NCBI GenBank assembly: GCA_024403005.1
Contig: JAKSSQ010000028.1
Span: 1 to 13,710, forward strand
DNA: 13,710 bases
DNA from: Clostridia bacterium
GTDB taxonomy: Bacteria; Bacillota; Clostridia; Peptostreptococcales; Anaerovoracaceae
Direction: 5' to 3'
Shown here: piece after piece, positions 1-7,737 of the stretch
Numbering within the stretch: the stretch's first letter is position 1
Layout of the letters: each line of letters opens with the position of its first letter
Translations under genes and position numbers: made by a program
Notes under the pieces: generated by a model
The model's database searches: none
What the model saw: only the letters and a program-made list of their open reading frames with translations
Told to the model about the DNA's origin: nothing

Positions 1-39
1 CTTGCACCACAGACTGACGGCATGCCCGTGATACTATGG

Positions 40-73
40 AAAGACCTCTCACCAGGCGTGAGAGGTCTTTTTT
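40..73 (+). terminator. Rho-independent terminator for a plus-strand transcript entering from the left
   Basis: A perfect stem pairs 41-52 (AAGACCTCTCAC) with 58-69 (GTGAGAGGTCTT) around the 5-nt loop CAGGC, and A40:T70 adds one more pair. On the plus strand it runs into six T residues (68-73), the form of an intrinsic terminator. On the minus strand only TTT follows, so it would end the convergent gene at 109-2670 less well, though no better terminator for that gene is visible. Bases 1-39 must be the tail of whatever plus-strand gene or RNA it serves, but I cannot identify that. Confidence 0.85.
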
Positions 74-108
74 AGTATATGTAATTTAAATTTCATACCA
101 AACCGAAA

Positions 109-2670
109 TTATATGATGCTGCCGTTTTTGCGATCAGACTTTTTCCTCTTAGCAAATGCATAAACCGTGAGATTCTGATCCTTACTGTGGCGAATATAAT
201 ATGTCGAAAAAACAACAGGTTCAGGGTGTTTATCCATAATAAAATCAACGGTCAGCTCTTCATGGTAAATTGCTTTTCGGTATGCTTCTTTCAGTCGTTC
301 TGACTTAAAAAACGCGATAAATGCATTTCGATCAGCGTCACTCACAATTCGTTTTTCTGCAGTTTGCTGTACACTGACATCCAGCTGAATGGACGGCAAA
401 TCTATCTGATAAAGGGTATTTGTACCCGTGATATACTGAATGATATTTCTGTCCAGATCCATCTTCAATGTTACATCCGCCTGCAATCGCAGAACTTCAA
501 GGAATCGGAGACTCTGCTCACGAATCTCAGAAATATCTTCTACTTTACCAAAATAGTATTTCCGGTCTTCATCACTCTTCAAATGGAAGAAATGCATATG
601 GAACCAGAACACACTGCCGTCTGACTTGTAGAATCGAACTTCACAGCTCCCGCCTTCTGCTGCATTATTCTCCGCATTTTGCAGGGCATCATACAACATA
701 GGCCAATCAGCATTCACTACATAATTCTGAATTGCAGTTATTCTGTTTTCCATCTTCATATCGGCAATTGCTCTGTAAAAAGCCTCATTAAACCGCGTGA
801 TGGTAAGATCTTTTCCTTCCAGCGTATAATACGCAACTGCACCCAGAACATGGTTCAGCATGCTTTCTGTGAACACATTTTCATTAAGGAACTCTGTTGC
901 CTGGAAACGCTGAACAGAATTACTCCTAAATCCAGCGAAATCGATACGAGACTCATCTTGCAGTAGCTGTTCAAACTCATCTACACGCATAGGCTGATAA
1001 AAATAATAACCCTGTGCATATCTGCAGCCCAAATTATTCAGGAATTTAATTTGGTCAGGAGTCTCAACACCCTCAACAATAATCGGTACTTCCAAAGCCT
1101 TTGTCATACCAAGTATGGATTCTACAATACTGACACCCTTTTTACTGAGGCTGCTGTCTTTTTTCATAAAGCCCATGTCCAATTTAAGGACATTTGCGTT
1201 AATCTTATCCAGCATATTCAGCGAAGAGTATCCTGAGCCGAAATCATCTAATAGTACAGAAAAACCTCTTTTCCTCAATTCAGAAACTGTTTGTGAAATA
1301 ATATCGAAATTCTCTGCGTAGGCAGATTCTGTTATTTCTACCTTCAGAAGCCTCGGCGGGATGTTATACCCCTCCGTCAGGGCATACAGATAAGCAGAAA
1401 CATCCATGGATAAAAGATCTGCCTGAGAAATATTGACTGATACTGGCAGCGGTGAAATATTTCTGTCAATTAGGCTGCGCAGCCATCTGCACACACACTT
1501 CCAGATATGTTTATCCAGTTCTGTTATAAATCCGCTGCTTTCCAATAATGGGACAAATACTCCGGGACTAATCACAGTCCCATCTTTTTTGATCCAACGT
1601 GCCAGTGCTTCTGCACCCAGAATCTTCCCCGTAGAAATACTGCATTGCGGCTGCACAAAAAAGTTAATCTCATTATTTTCAAGTGCATTCTGAAAATCCG
1701 TCAGCAGCTCATAGTTTGCCCTCGTTCGAATATACGTTTGTGAATCAAAATACTTAATTCGCTCCGTATAGCTCTTTTTTGCTTCCTCTACAGCCAGTCT
1801 GGCTTTATCGTAAATATCAAGCCCCGGGAGAGTTCCATCTTCCAGCAGGTACACACCCACCGCAGGAAGAAAACCGACCATTTTGCTGAAAGAATTCACG
1901 ATCTCACGAATATCGTTGTAAATCTTTTCAATCTGCTTCTCATTATGACGCAAAATTAACGCAAAATTATCATGGCCGAAATATGAGGCAATTGCTTTCT
2001 CAGTTTTTTCAATGTTCAGCAGATATGCACCGATACGGCAGAGCAGATAATCACCTTTCTCATGCCCAAACCAGGAATTAAAAATCTTGAAATGCTGAAT
2101 ATCGATGGCAAGGCAGCACCAGCGGCCAGATTCTGATTTTGCCAGATTAATCGCCATAGGTGTAAAGGTTTCTCTGACTCGCAGTCCGGTCAGAGGGTTC
2201 CGGCTGTCGTGCGAGTGCATTGTAGCAGAGCGGCCCTCCATGCGGTCCTTCTGATTTTGAATGTCATAAACATAAAAATAGACTTTCCCGTCCGGGACAC
2301 CGTTCTCCACACCTGTAATGCCGATATACTGCACCCAGCGGTAAGTTCCATCCACAAGCTTTTCCCGGAACTCGGCTTTGATCATTCCAGGCGTTTCCGA
2401 TGTTCTCAGACGCTCAGCCATCGTATCCGGATCCATTAGATCATCGTATCCCTTATCTTCCTGATAGATGAGATTATCTTTTGAATACAGATACATCTCG
2501 CGATAACCACCGGCTAGAATAGGGACGTGATACTTATTCTCAACATGAAAGATATTTTGAATGTAGTCATGTTCCAGATCAATCTCGAATTTTTCATCAA
2601 AGGCAGATTGATCCATATAGTCGACTGCAAGGTATTCTTTGTCTGCAAGTTTTGCGCCAAATGCATCCAT
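109..2670 (-). CDS. PAS-GGDEF(degenerate)-EAL-PAS signalling protein, probable cyclic-di-GMP phosphodiesterase
   Basis: An 853-residue protein without an obvious signal peptide or membrane segment, so probably cytosolic. A PAS/PAC-like region covers about residues 35-145 (ending in YVYDIQNQK). A GGDEF domain follows at about 160-310, but its signature is GHDNF (232-236) instead of GG(D/E)EF and no RxxD inhibitory site precedes it, so cyclase activity is unlikely. The EAL domain (about 320-570) keeps the expected catalytic set: EAL 354-356, N413, E445, D475-D476 in DDFGSG, K496, D498, E533 and Q553. It therefore probably hydrolyses c-di-GMP, with the GGDEF domain perhaps binding GTP. Residues about 605-715 and 720-840 look like two further divergent PAS-like sensor domains after the EAL, a less usual order. 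The ATG at 2670 has a strong GGGGAGGG site at 2679-2686. The gene appears monocistronic. Its codon choice is more A/T-ending than in the purine genes. The ligand of the sensor domains is unknown. Confidence 0.9.
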   Translation of the reverse strand: MDAFGAKLADKEYLAVDYMDQSAFDEKFEIDLEHDYIQNIFHVENKYHVPILAGGYREMYLYSKDNLIYQEDKGYDDLMDPDTMAERLRTSETPGMIKAEFREKLVDGTYRWVQYIGITGVENGVPDGKVYFYVYDIQNQKDRMEGRSATMHSHDSRNPLTGLRVRETFTPMAINLAKSESGRWCCLAIDIQHFKIFNSWFGHEKGDYLLCRIGAYLLNIEKTEKAIASYFGHDNFALILRHNEKQIEKIYNDIREIVNSFSKMVGFLPAVGVYLLEDGTLPGLDIYDKARLAVEEAKKSYTERIKYFDSQTYIRTRANYELLTDFQNALENNEINFFVQPQCSISTGKILGAEALARWIKKDGTVISPGVFVPLLESSGFITELDKHIWKCVCRWLRSLIDRNISPLPVSVNISQADLLSMDVSAYLYALTEGYNIPPRLLKVEITESAYAENFDIISQTVSELRKRGFSVLLDDFGSGYSSLNMLDKINANVLKLDMGFMKKDSSLSKKGVSIVESILGMTKALEVPIIVEGVETPDQIKFLNNLGCRYAQGYYFYQPMRVDEFEQLLQDESRIDFAGFRSNSVQRFQATEFLNENVFTESMLNHVLGAVAYYTLEGKDLTITRFNEAFYRAIADMKMENRITAIQNYVVNADWPMLYDALQNAENNAAEGGSCEVRFYKSDGSVFWFHMHFFHLKSDEDRKYYFGKVEDISEIREQSLRFLEVLRLQADVTLKMDLDRNIIQYITGTNTLYQIDLPSIQLDVSVQQTAEKRIVSDADRNAFIAFFKSERLKEAYRKAIYHEELTVDFIMDKHPEPVVFSTYYIRHSKDQNLTVYAFAKRKKSDRKNGSII

Positions 2671-2688
2671 CGTTCACACCCTCCCCAA

Positions 2689-2754
2689 ATTTTACCTGCT
2701 GAAGCGTGCCTGCTTGTTAATTTCAGTATACATCAAATGACCGGCAGGTAAAAT
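2689..2754. repeat. Perfect 11-bp inverted repeat bracketing the promoter of the EAL-protein gene
   Basis: ATTTTACCTGC at 2689-2699 is the exact reverse complement of GCAGGTAAAAT at 2744-2754, with 44 bp between the arms. On the minus strand the upstream arm covers the likely -35 element and the other arm lies just before the ribosome binding site. This spacing suits a two-site operator bound by one regulator, possibly with looping. It would form a long-loop hairpin only in a transcript starting further upstream. The binding factor is unknown. Confidence 0.6.
2725..2752 (-). promoter_or_regulatory. Candidate sigma-A promoter of the EAL-protein gene
   Basis: Read on the minus strand, TATACT (2725-2730) is a good -10 element. 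TTTACC (2747-2752) is a 4/6 match to TTGACA at a 16-bp spacing. Transcription would start near 2718 and give a 5' leader of about 48 nt. The weak -35 lies inside an inverted-repeat arm, so regulation by a bound protein is plausible. Prediction only. Confidence 0.45.
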
Positions 2755-2782
2755 GCCTTTTCCTCTGAGCTAATAGCAGTAT

Positions 2783-2818
2783 AAAAAACCGGATTCCACA
2801 TAACTTGTAGAATCCGGT
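2783..2818 (-). terminator. Rho-independent terminator of the purA-glmS-purB-guaA operon
   Basis: On the minus strand a 9-bp stem pairs 2810-2818 with 2788-2796 (ACCGGATTC and GAATCCGGT) around a 13-nt loop. It is followed by six T residues (2783-2788). The hairpin begins about 50 nt after the guaA stop, and the 2819-2868 stretch before it is A/T-rich with no visible gene. This marks the 3' end of the operon and separates it from the promoter of the EAL-protein gene. Confidence 0.85.
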
Positions 2819-2868
2819 AAAAGCTTAATTTTTAAATTATGCTAATATTTTACATAATTACTAATTAT

Positions 2869-4407
2869 TTACTCCCATTCAACAGTTGCGGGCGGCTTGG
2901 AAGTGATGTCGTATACTACTCTTGCTACGCCCTTAACTTCGTTGGGGATTCTGCTGCCGGCTGCGGCGAGAACTTCGTAAGGCAGGTGAGTCCAATCAGC
3001 TGTCATGAAGTCGTCTGTTGTTACGCTGCGGAGAGCGATTGTAGCTGCGTATGTACGGAAGTCGCCGATAACGCCTACGCTGTAGGTGTTTGTGAGAACT
3101 GCGAAGTACTGGTTAGCAGGCTGTTCGAGCTCTGCCTTGTCTACTTCTTCGCGGAAGATAGCGTCTGCATCTCTTAAGATGTCCAGCTTTTCCTTTGTAA
3201 CTTCGCCGATAACGCGGATACCGAGGCCGGGGCCGGGGAACGGCTGTCTTCTTACCAGGTAGTCGGGCAGACCGAGTTCCTTACCCAGAGCGCGAACTTC
3301 GTCCTTGAAGAGCATTCTGAGGGGTTCAATGATTTCCTTGAAATCAACATAGTCGGGCAGACCGCCTACGTTGTGGTGGCTCTTGATTGTAACGGAGTTT
3401 CCGCCTGCACCGGATTCTACTACGTCGGGGTAGATAGTGCCCTGTGCCAGGTAGTCTACGCTGCCGATTTCCTTGCCTACTTCTTCGAATACGCGGATGA
3501 ATTCTTCGCCGATAGCCTTTCTCTTAGCTTCGGGATCGGTAACACCCTTAAGACGAGCGAGGAATCTGTCTTCTGCCTTGATGTGTTTGAAGTTAATGTC
3601 CCAGTTCTTGAAAGCATCTTCTACTTCCTGGGGTTCATTCTTACGCATCATACCGTGGTCTACGAAAACGCATGTGAGCTGGTTTCCGATAGCTTCAGCC
3701 AGAAGTGCTGCGCATACGGGAGAGTCTACGCCGCCGGAGAGAGCGAGGAGAACCTTGCCGTCGCCAACCTTAGCGCGGATGGATTCGATGGACTGCTTGC
3801 AGTAGTCGTCGATGAACCAGCTTTCCTTGCAGCCGCAGATATTGAATACGAAGTTGTGCAGAATCTGGTTTCCGTATTCTGTGTGAGCAACTTCGATGTG
3901 GAACTGAAGTCCGTAAATTTTCTTTTCGTCGTTAGCAATGCCGGCATTTTCTGTCATTGCTGTGGAAGCGATCTTCTTGAAGCCTTCGGGAAGCTGCATA
4001 ACAGCGTCTGTGTGGCTCATGAAGCAGTGCCAGTCTGCAGGAATGTCCTTCATGAGGGGGCTTTCCGGATCTGTCTTAACATCCACACGACCGAATTCGC
4101 TTCCGCTGTTTGCGGGAGCTACTACACCGCCGTTGTAGAAGGAAATGAGCTGATGTCCGTAGCAGAGGCCGAGTACGGGAATTCCCAGCTTGAGAATTTC
4201 GGGGTCGCACTTTGGAGCACCTTCAGCATATACGCTGTTGGGGCCGCCGGAGAAGATGATACCCTTGTAACCTTCTGCCTTAATCTGTTCAGCAGTAACG
4301 CCTGCATAGGATTTGAGTTCAGCAAATACATGCTGGTCTCTGATTCTGCGGCAAATTAAGAAGTTATACTGGCTGCCGAAGTCCAGTACCAAGATTTTAT
4401 CCTGCAT
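2869..4407 (-). CDS. guaA: GMP synthase (glutamine-hydrolysing)
   Basis: Converts XMP to GMP using ATP and the ammonia released from glutamine, the last step of guanine nucleotide synthesis, in the cytosol. The 512-residue length is normal. The N-terminal class I glutamine amidotransferase domain (about 1-190) has the nucleophile Cys82 in LGLCYGHQ and the His170/Glu172 pair. The ATP-pyrophosphatase domain carries the P-loop SGGVDS (224-229) and is followed by the C-terminal dimerisation domain (RRQPFPGPGLGIRV, about 386-399). Two near-invariant neighbours are changed: the usual FHPEV reads FHIEV, and the residue after SGGVDS is Pro rather than Ser. Key catalytic residues remain, so it should be active. 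The ATG at 4407 has a GGAGG site just upstream. It is the last gene of the operon, 50 bp after purB. Confidence 0.97.
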   Translation of the reverse strand: MQDKILVLDFGSQYNFLICRRIRDQHVFAELKSYAGVTAEQIKAEGYKGIIFSGGPNSVYAEGAPKCDPEILKLGIPVLGLCYGHQLISFYNGGVVAPANSGSEFGRVDVKTDPESPLMKDIPADWHCFMSHTDAVMQLPEGFKKIASTAMTENAGIANDEKKIYGLQFHIEVAHTEYGNQILHNFVFNICGCKESWFIDDYCKQSIESIRAKVGDGKVLLALSGGVDSPVCAALLAEAIGNQLTCVFVDHGMMRKNEPQEVEDAFKNWDINFKHIKAEDRFLARLKGVTDPEAKRKAIGEEFIRVFEEVGKEIGSVDYLAQGTIYPDVVESGAGGNSVTIKSHHNVGGLPDYVDFKEIIEPLRMLFKDEVRALGKELGLPDYLVRRQPFPGPGLGIRVIGEVTKEKLDILRDADAIFREEVDKAELEQPANQYFAVLTNTYSVGVIGDFRTYAATIALRSVTTDDFMTADWTHLPYEVLAAAGSRIPNEVKGVARVVYDITSKPPATVEWE

Positions 4408-4457
4408 TTAATCCTCCAAATATAAATTCAGAAGTGATAACTTAACGAGTTAAAAAA

Positions 4458-5876
4458 CTACAGGTTGATTTCGGAATCAGCCTTTTCTGCACCGCCGAGA
4501 ATCGGGCGGATCTTAGCCAGATATTCTTCTACCTGGTGTTCGCTTCTGCCGATGTAGAGCGTTGGGTCAAGCACCTTTTCCAGTTCTTCTTCGTTGAGAG
4601 CAAACGCGGGCTCTTCTGCGAGGAGAGAAAGCAGGTTGCAGGGCAGACCTTCCTTCATGTTTGCAGTAGCCTTCATGGAGCAGCTGCGGATTACTTCGTG
4701 GAGTTCCTGACGGTCTCCGCCTCTCTTTACAGCTTCCATGAGCAGGTTTTCTGTAGCCATGAACGGCAGGTATTCTCTTACTGTGCTTTCAACGATCTTT
4801 TCGTTTACGTGGATGCCGTTGGTTACGTTCTGGCAGAGGCGAAGGATTGCATCTGCGCAGAGGAAGCCTTCCGGCATGGAGATTCTGCGGTTAGCGGAGT
4901 CGTCCAGAGTTCTTTCCATCCAGGATGTAGCTGCTGTAAACGGAGCGTTGAGAGCGTCTACCATGAGATATCTGGAGAGAGAGCAGATTCTTTCGCTTCT
5001 CATGGGGTTTCTCTTGTATGCCATTGCGGATGAACCAATCTGATTCTTTTCAAACGGTTCTTCCAGCTGGCGGTCGTGCTGGAGAAGACGAATGTCTTCT
5101 GCCATCTTATATGCACTCTGAGCGATGGAGCTGAGTACGTTTAAGATTCTGCTGTCCAGCTTTCTGGGATAGGTCTGAGTGCTGATGTCGTAGCATTCTT
5201 CGAAATCGAAAGTGGAAGCGATCTTGCGGTTCATTTCGCGGATCTTGTCTTCGTCGCCTTCGTAGAGATCCATGAAGCTTGCTTCTGTGCCGGTTGTGCC
5301 CTTAGCACCGCGAAGCTTCATGTGGTCGATAACGAAGTCGATTTCTTCCAGGTCCAGTGCGAAGTTCTGGAGCCACATAGCTGCACGCTTGCCGATTGTT
5401 ACCAGCTGAGCGGGCTGATAGTGTGTGTAGCCCAGAGTCGGAACTGCCTTGTACTCGTCTGCAAAATCTGCCAGGTTAGCCATTACGCCGATAATTTCCT
5501 GGCGGATGTACTTGAGAGCATCTCTGTAGAGGATGATGTCCGCGTTGTCTGTTACATAGCAGCTTGTAGCGCCCAGGTGGATAATTCCTGCAGCAGAAGG
5601 AGCAACCTTGCCGTAAGTATGCACGTGAGCCATTACGTAGTGGCGTACTTCCTTTTCCTTTGCTTTTGCAAATTCATAATCGATTTCATCGATATGTACC
5701 TGCAGTTCGTCGATCTGCTCCTGGGTAATGGGCAGCCCCAGATCGTGTTCTGCCTGAGCCAATGCAATCCAGAGCTTTCTCCATGTCTTGATTCTTGTAT
5801 CCATGGAAAAGAGCTCGAGCATATAATCTGAAGCGTATCTTGATGACAGTGGGGATTCGTACTTATTTGTTGACAT
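4458..5876 (-). CDS. purB: Adenylosuccinate lyase
   Basis: Cleaves fumarate from SAICAR (giving AICAR) and from adenylosuccinate (giving AMP), so it works in both de novo IMP synthesis and the AMP branch, as a cytosolic homotetramer of the fumarase/aspartase superfamily. It is 472 residues from the ATG at 5876. A TTG codon lies directly upstream at 5879, but the AGGAG site spacing favours the ATG. Visible family motifs are LGATSCYVTDNAD (101-113), GYTHYQPAQL (149-158) with the catalytic-region His152, and the mobile signature loop starting GSSAMAYKRNP (281-291) with the serine pair. These resemble the eukaryotic-type enzyme more than the Bacillus type. The loop has Ala where Pro is common (SSAMP). 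It lies about 14-17 bp after the glmS stop, in one operon with purA and guaA. Confidence 0.97.
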   Translation of the reverse strand: MSTNKYESPLSSRYASDYMLELFSMDTRIKTWRKLWIALAQAEHDLGLPITQEQIDELQVHIDEIDYEFAKAKEKEVRHYVMAHVHTYGKVAPSAAGIIHLGATSCYVTDNADIILYRDALKYIRQEIIGVMANLADFADEYKAVPTLGYTHYQPAQLVTIGKRAAMWLQNFALDLEEIDFVIDHMKLRGAKGTTGTEASFMDLYEGDEDKIREMNRKIASTFDFEECYDISTQTYPRKLDSRILNVLSSIAQSAYKMAEDIRLLQHDRQLEEPFEKNQIGSSAMAYKRNPMRSERICSLSRYLMVDALNAPFTAATSWMERTLDDSANRRISMPEGFLCADAILRLCQNVTNGIHVNEKIVESTVREYLPFMATENLLMEAVKRGGDRQELHEVIRSCSMKATANMKEGLPCNLLSLLAEEPAFALNEEELEKVLDPTLYIGRSEHQVEEYLAKIRPILGGAEKADSEINL

Positions 5877-5893
5877 CAATCTCTCCTAATTTT

Positions 5894-7720
5894 TTATTCT
5901 ACTGTTACGGATTTTGCCAGGTTTCTGGGCTTATCGATATCGCAGCCTCTTGCCTTAGCTACATAGTAAGCCAGCATCTGCAGAGGTATTACAGTTACGA
6001 TTTCTGCGAAAACATCTCTCATTTCAGGAATATAGATGCAGTGGTTTGCCTGCTTTTCGGATTCGCATCCCTTAGGACCAACCATGGTAACTTCTGCGCC
6101 TCTTGCCTTAACTTCGATGATGTTGCTTGCAGTCTTGTCCTGCAGTCTCATGTTGGAGCATACAGCGATAACGGGTGTACCTTCTTCGATGAGGGAAATT
6201 GTACCGTGCTTCATCTCGCCTGCAGCGTAAGCTTCTGCGTGTATGTAGGAAATTTCCTTAAGCTTGAGAGCGCCTTCCATAGCAACGGCCCAGTCTGTAT
6301 TTCTTCCGATGAAGAATACATGTTCTGCCTTGTCGAAGAGCGGTGTCATGCATTCGATGCCGCCGTTCATTTCGATGCAGGTTTCCATCTTTTCGGGAAT
6401 TGCATTGATTTCGCTTACCAGCTTTGTGTATTCGCCGGAATTGATTCTTCCCAGAGCTGCTGCAGTATAAACTGCGAACAGGTAGAGAACTGCAACCTGA
6501 GTGGAATAGCCCTTTGTTGTAGCAACTGCGATTTCGGGACCTGCATATGTATATGCAACGAAATCGGAAGCTCTTGCGATAGAGCTTTCTACTACGTTAA
6601 CGATGGACATTACTGTTGCGCCGCAGGCTTTGCAATCCTTGATTGCGCTCAGAGTATCGAGGGTTTCGCCGGACTGGGAAACTGCGATAACAAGAGTGTG
6701 CTCGTCGATGCATCCGCTTTCGTTATATCTGAGTTCGCTTGCCAGTTCTGTCTGAACGGGGATTCCGCAGAGCTTTTCGATGGCAAACTTGCCTGCAAGA
6801 CCTGCATAGTATGCAGAACCGCATGCTGTAATAATGATTCTGTTGAACTTCTTGAGATCTTCTGCTGTAAGGGACTTTTCGCCGAAGTTGATCTTGCCGT
6901 CCTTGATTCTGGGGGAGATTGCAGAACGTACAGCCTGGGGCTGTTCGAAGATTTCCTTAATCATGAAGTGTTCGTATCCGCCCTTTTCGGAGGATGCGAT
7001 ATCCCAGTCAACGGTCTTAACTTCGTATTCTTTGGGGTTGCCTGCGAAATCGAAGAGCTTAATTCCTTCTGTAGTGATTTCAGCCATTTCGCCGTCTTCC
7101 ATGTAAATAACGTTCTTGGTTCTGGAAATGAGGCAGGTTACATCGGAAGCAACCAGGTTTTCCTTTTCGCCAAGGCCGAGGATAACGGGAGCGTTCTGCT
7201 TAACTGCATACAGAGTACCGGGGTAATCTGCGCAGGTGATCATGAGGGCAAAGGTGCCTTCCAGCATGGCAACTGTCTTAATTACAGCTTCCTTGAAGTC
7301 GCCTGTATAGTTTGCTTCCAGCAGCTGTACTACGACTTCTGTATCTGTATCGCTCTTGAAAACTACGCCCTTAGCCAGAAGGTCTGCCTTGAGTCTTGTG
7401 TAGTTTTCTACGATACCGTTATGGGCAAGGATGAACTTGCCGTTCTGGGACATATGGGGGTGTGCATTGCGTTCACTGATGGCACCGTGAGTACCCCAGC
7501 GGGTGTGACCGATACCGCATACGCCGGGCATGTCCTTGCCATCGTGAGTACGGTCGTACAGAGCCTGTACTCTGCCGACGGTCTTTACGAGGTTAATCTT
7601 GCCATTAGCGTTGATAGCGATACCTGCGGAGTCGTATCCGCGGTATTCGATTTTGGTAAGACCGTCCAGAATGATGGGAGCAGCCTGTTCAAATCCGGTA
7701 TAACCGATGATTCCACACAT
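5894..7720 (-). CDS. glmS: Glutamine--fructose-6-phosphate aminotransferase (isomerising)
   Basis: Makes glucosamine-6-phosphate from fructose-6-phosphate and glutamine, the committed step towards UDP-GlcNAc, peptidoglycan and other amino sugars. The 608-residue length is typical. The N-terminal Ntn-type amidotransferase domain starts MCGIIGY, with Cys2 as nucleophile once Met is removed, and contains GHTRWGTHG (71-79), NAHPH (85-89) and HNGIVENY (100-107). Two SIS sugar-isomerase domains follow, with SQSGETLDTL and TTKGYSTQ in the first. The C-terminus DKPRNLAKSVTVE is the classic family ending. The ATG at 7720 follows a GAGAGG site. Only 17 bp separate it from purA, so the glmS ribozyme often found before Bacillota glmS genes cannot fit there, and expression should follow the purine operon promoter. 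Confidence 0.97.
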   Translation of the reverse strand: MCGIIGYTGFEQAAPIILDGLTKIEYRGYDSAGIAINANGKINLVKTVGRVQALYDRTHDGKDMPGVCGIGHTRWGTHGAISERNAHPHMSQNGKFILAHNGIVENYTRLKADLLAKGVVFKSDTDTEVVVQLLEANYTGDFKEAVIKTVAMLEGTFALMITCADYPGTLYAVKQNAPVILGLGEKENLVASDVTCLISRTKNVIYMEDGEMAEITTEGIKLFDFAGNPKEYEVKTVDWDIASSEKGGYEHFMIKEIFEQPQAVRSAISPRIKDGKINFGEKSLTAEDLKKFNRIIITACGSAYYAGLAGKFAIEKLCGIPVQTELASELRYNESGCIDEHTLVIAVSQSGETLDTLSAIKDCKACGATVMSIVNVVESSIARASDFVAYTYAGPEIAVATTKGYSTQVAVLYLFAVYTAAALGRINSGEYTKLVSEINAIPEKMETCIEMNGGIECMTPLFDKAEHVFFIGRNTDWAVAMEGALKLKEISYIHAEAYAAGEMKHGTISLIEEGTPVIAVCSNMRLQDKTASNIIEVKARGAEVTMVGPKGCESEKQANHCIYIPEMRDVFAEIVTVIPLQMLAYYVAKARGCDIDKPRNLAKSVTVE

Positions 7721-7737
7721 GTTTACTTACCTCTCAA

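Noticed and set aside
1..39. Tail of a structured RNA or short protein gene before the terminator
   Set aside because: The plus-strand frame from base 1 runs open into the terminator, but 39 bases give no recognisable RNA or protein signature, so no feature is called.
232..699. Short plus-strand frames (for example 364-624 and 468-701) opposite the EAL-protein gene
   Set aside because: No ribosome binding sites and no recognisable products; the minus-strand gene with conserved domains explains the sequence.
4442..4453. TTAACGAGTTAA hairpin between purB and guaA as an internal terminator
   Set aside because: The stem is only 5 bp with a 2-nt centre, and no T-run follows on the transcribed strand.
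7721..7737. A glmS ribozyme before glmS
   Set aside because: Only 17 bp separate purA and glmS, far too short, and no ribozyme core is seen in the end of purA.
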